A DNA stretch of 64,000 nt, from positions 831,009 to 895,008 of the forward strand of contig NZ_LN876586.1 of the NCBI RefSeq assembly GCF_001282725.1, written 5' to 3'. The notes below the pieces were generated by a model. That model did not search any database. It was not told the origin of the DNA and worked only from the letters and a program-made list of their open reading frames with translations. The DNA is from Inediibacterium massiliense (GTDB lineage Bacteria > Bacillota > Clostridia > Peptostreptococcales > Thermotaleaceae). The translations under genes and the position numbers were made by a program. This document shows positions 62,881-64,000 of this stretch, in pieces; within the stretch, counting starts at the first letter, position 1, and each line of letters begins with the position of its first letter.

Positions 62881-63156
62881 ATGTATAATACTATGGGAAA
62901 CGTTCCTAACTTAAAGAACTCAAATACTATCGATCAAAGTGAAATACAAAAGGCAAAAAACAATATGTCTAACTATAGTCAAGGAACAAATATGATGTCT
63001 AATATGTCTAGTGGAACAAATATGACATCCAGTACAATGGGTATGGCATATGGGTCTTCAACAAACCTAAGTAATTCAAATAATATTGATCAGCTAGAAG
63101 TTCAACAAGCTAGAGAAAAAGTTCAAAATAGTGGCATTCAAAACACAATTTATTAA
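62881..63156 (+). CDS. Asn/Ser/Met-rich small protein with internal repeat
   Basis: About 91 residues, low complexity. The N- and C-terminal parts are related: NLKNSNTIDQSEIQKAKNNM and NLSNSNNIDQLEVQQAREKV. The middle is rich in Ser, Asn, Met, Gly and Thr (NMMSNMSSGTNMTSSTMGMA). The amino acid bias and the repeated QxEIQxAK segment recall gamma-type small acid-soluble spore proteins, but the identity is not established. The start is ATG at 62872 or 62881; GGAGG is better placed for the latter. A terminator follows. Confidence 0.55.
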   Translation: MYNTMGNVPNLKNSNTIDQSEIQKAKNNMSNYSQGTNMMSNMSSGTNMTSSTMGMAYGSSTNLSNSNNIDQLEVQQAREKVQNSGIQNTIY

Positions 63157-63160
63157 TATC

Positions 63161-63197
63161 ATTGCCTAGGACAATATGTCCTGGGCAATTGAATTTT
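63161..63197 (+). terminator. Terminator after the Asn-rich protein gene
   Basis: ATTGCC-TAGGACA pairs with TGTCCT-GGGCAAT, followed by GAATTTTTT. Confidence 0.75.
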
Positions 63198-63229
63198 TTG
63201 TATATGTTTTAAAATAAGGTATACTTGAA

Positions 63230-63257
63230 TTGGCATAATTTGTGCATAGTATATAAT
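63230..63257 (+). promoter_or_regulatory. Candidate promoter of the M55 aminopeptidase gene
   Basis: TTGGCA (63230-63235), 16-base spacer and TATAAT (63252-63257) form a sigma-A promoter. The same bases read TTGGCAtaatttgtGCA, with GG and GC exactly 10 bases apart as in a sigma-54 promoter (-24/-12). Confidence 0.5.
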
Positions 63258-63332
63258 TTAAAGATGTCAATTTGGAGGAATGAAAAATAAGATAATAAAT
63301 ATAAATATAAAAAATATAAGGAGGCAGAAAAA

Positions 63333-64000
63333 ATGAAAATATACATAAGTGTAGATATGGAAGGAATTACAGGGGTAACTCATTGGAATGAAACTATATT
63401 AGGGCATAGTGAACATCAATGGGCAAAAGATCAGATGACAAAAGAAACTATAGCAGCATGTGAGGCAGCTATAGAAATGGGAGCAAAAGAGATTTTTGTA
63501 AAAGATGCTCATAGTTCAGGAAGAAATATAGATATTACAAAACTTCCAATACAAGCAAATGTAATAAGAGGTTGGACTGGTTCTCCTGAATCTATGATGG
63601 CAGGAATAGATTCTAGTTATGATGCGTGTATATTTATAGGATATCATTCACCATCAAGATGTAATGGAAATCCATTATCTCATACAATGAATCCTGAAAA
63701 ACCAGTATATGTAAAAATAAATGGGGAAATTTCATCAGAATTTACAATGAATGCTTACATTGCTGCATATTATAATGTTCCAGTAATTTTTTTAAGTGGA
63801 GATGAAGTGATTTGTAATCAATCCAAAGATTTAATTTCAAATATAGAGATAGTTTCTGTAAAAAAATGTGATGGGGATGCTACGTTTAATATACATCCAG
63901 AATATGCGTGTGAATGTATAAAAAACGGTGTGAAAGAAGGAATGAAAAAAATTCAACAATGTAAAATACAATCCCCAAAAGAATTTGAAATGGAAATAAG
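63333..64000 (+). CDS. M55-family D-aminopeptidase (3' partial)
   Basis: A DppA-like zinc peptidase, running out of the window after about 222 codons. The N-terminus MKIYISVDMEGITGV carries the metal-binding Asp and Glu. Further conserved parts are GAKEIFVKDAHSSGRN, GYDACIFIGYHSPSRCNGN-like text and LSHTMNPE, with the metal and catalytic histidines. These enzymes release D-alanine from peptides and help use peptidoglycan fragments or D-peptides. AAGGAGG precedes the ATG. No neighbours downstream are visible. Confidence 0.92.
   Translation, partial: MKIYISVDMEGITGVTHWNETILGHSEHQWAKDQMTKETIAACEAAIEMGAKEIFVKDAHSSGRNIDITKLPIQANVIRGWTGSPESMMAGIDSSYDACIFIGYHSPSRCNGNPLSHTMNPEKPVYVKINGEISSEFTMNAYIAAYYNVPVIFLSGDEVICNQSKDLISNIEIVSVKKCDGDATFNIHPEYACECIKNGVKEGMKKIQQCKIQSPKEFEMEI

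Overview
The window is AT-rich, densely packed DNA from an anaerobic, endospore-forming Firmicute of the class Clostridia. Evidence for this is the A/T-rich codon use, strong AGGAGG ribosome sites, U-tract terminators, the germination pair sleB-ypeB, a split glycine decarboxylase (GcvPA/GcvPB), a glycine riboswitch, a T-box leader and many clostridial families of unknown function. No rRNA or tRNA gene was seen. The genus cannot be fixed from the sequence alone.

Region 1 (1-11.3 kb) is an accessory locus. It starts inside an Rhs/YD-repeat polymorphic toxin gene with a variable tail and a likely immunity gene. A graveyard of displaced toxin tips and immunity-like genes follows (8389-10210), broken up by nested mobile DNA. 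An ISL3-type element sits inside istB of an IS21 element. That element cuts a group II intron, which itself lies in an IS3-type transposase gene. An IS66 fragment and a truncated ABC ATPase gene close the region.

Region 2 (11.4-20 kb) holds the complete glycine cleavage system, gcvT-gcvH-gcvPA-gcvPB-lpd, followed by lipB-lipA, which supply its lipoyl group. A tandem glycine riboswitch with an intrinsic terminator precedes it. Region 3 (19.7-29.5 kb) carries a DUF421 protein, a cupin, an FG-GAP-like protein, bioY under a BirA-type operator, nhaC, a CPBP protease, an RluA-type pseudouridine synthase and a BlaI/BlaR-like pair with twin BlaI-type operators.

Region 4 (29.6-44.5 kb) is an envelope-oriented block. 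It contains a membrane protein, DUF4129, DUF4350, MoxR ATPase, DUF58, SpoIIM-like and RDD genes, then a DUF2975-XRE-DUF4173 cassette, a TPR-S41 protease lipoprotein, an amidohydrolase and a small Fe-S membrane protein. Region 5 (44.5-59.4 kb) holds an ABC exporter, T-box-controlled asnA, threonine aldolase, two polar amino-acid ABC importers (the second with duplicated binding proteins), a dicarboxylate/amino-acid symporter, a CDF metal exporter and tcdA. Region 6 (59.5-64 kb) holds sleB-ypeB, several small genes and the start of an M55 D-aminopeptidase gene.

The most unusual signals are: the layered toxin/immunity graveyard; a 34-base element found twice whose differences are mostly synonymous for the peptide MSNS(K/E)RNMRIF, one copy ending on the gcvT start codon; an intergenic repeat that twice lies directly before a terminator hairpin; and duplicated promoters carrying ArgR-like dyads upstream of duplicated binding-protein genes.
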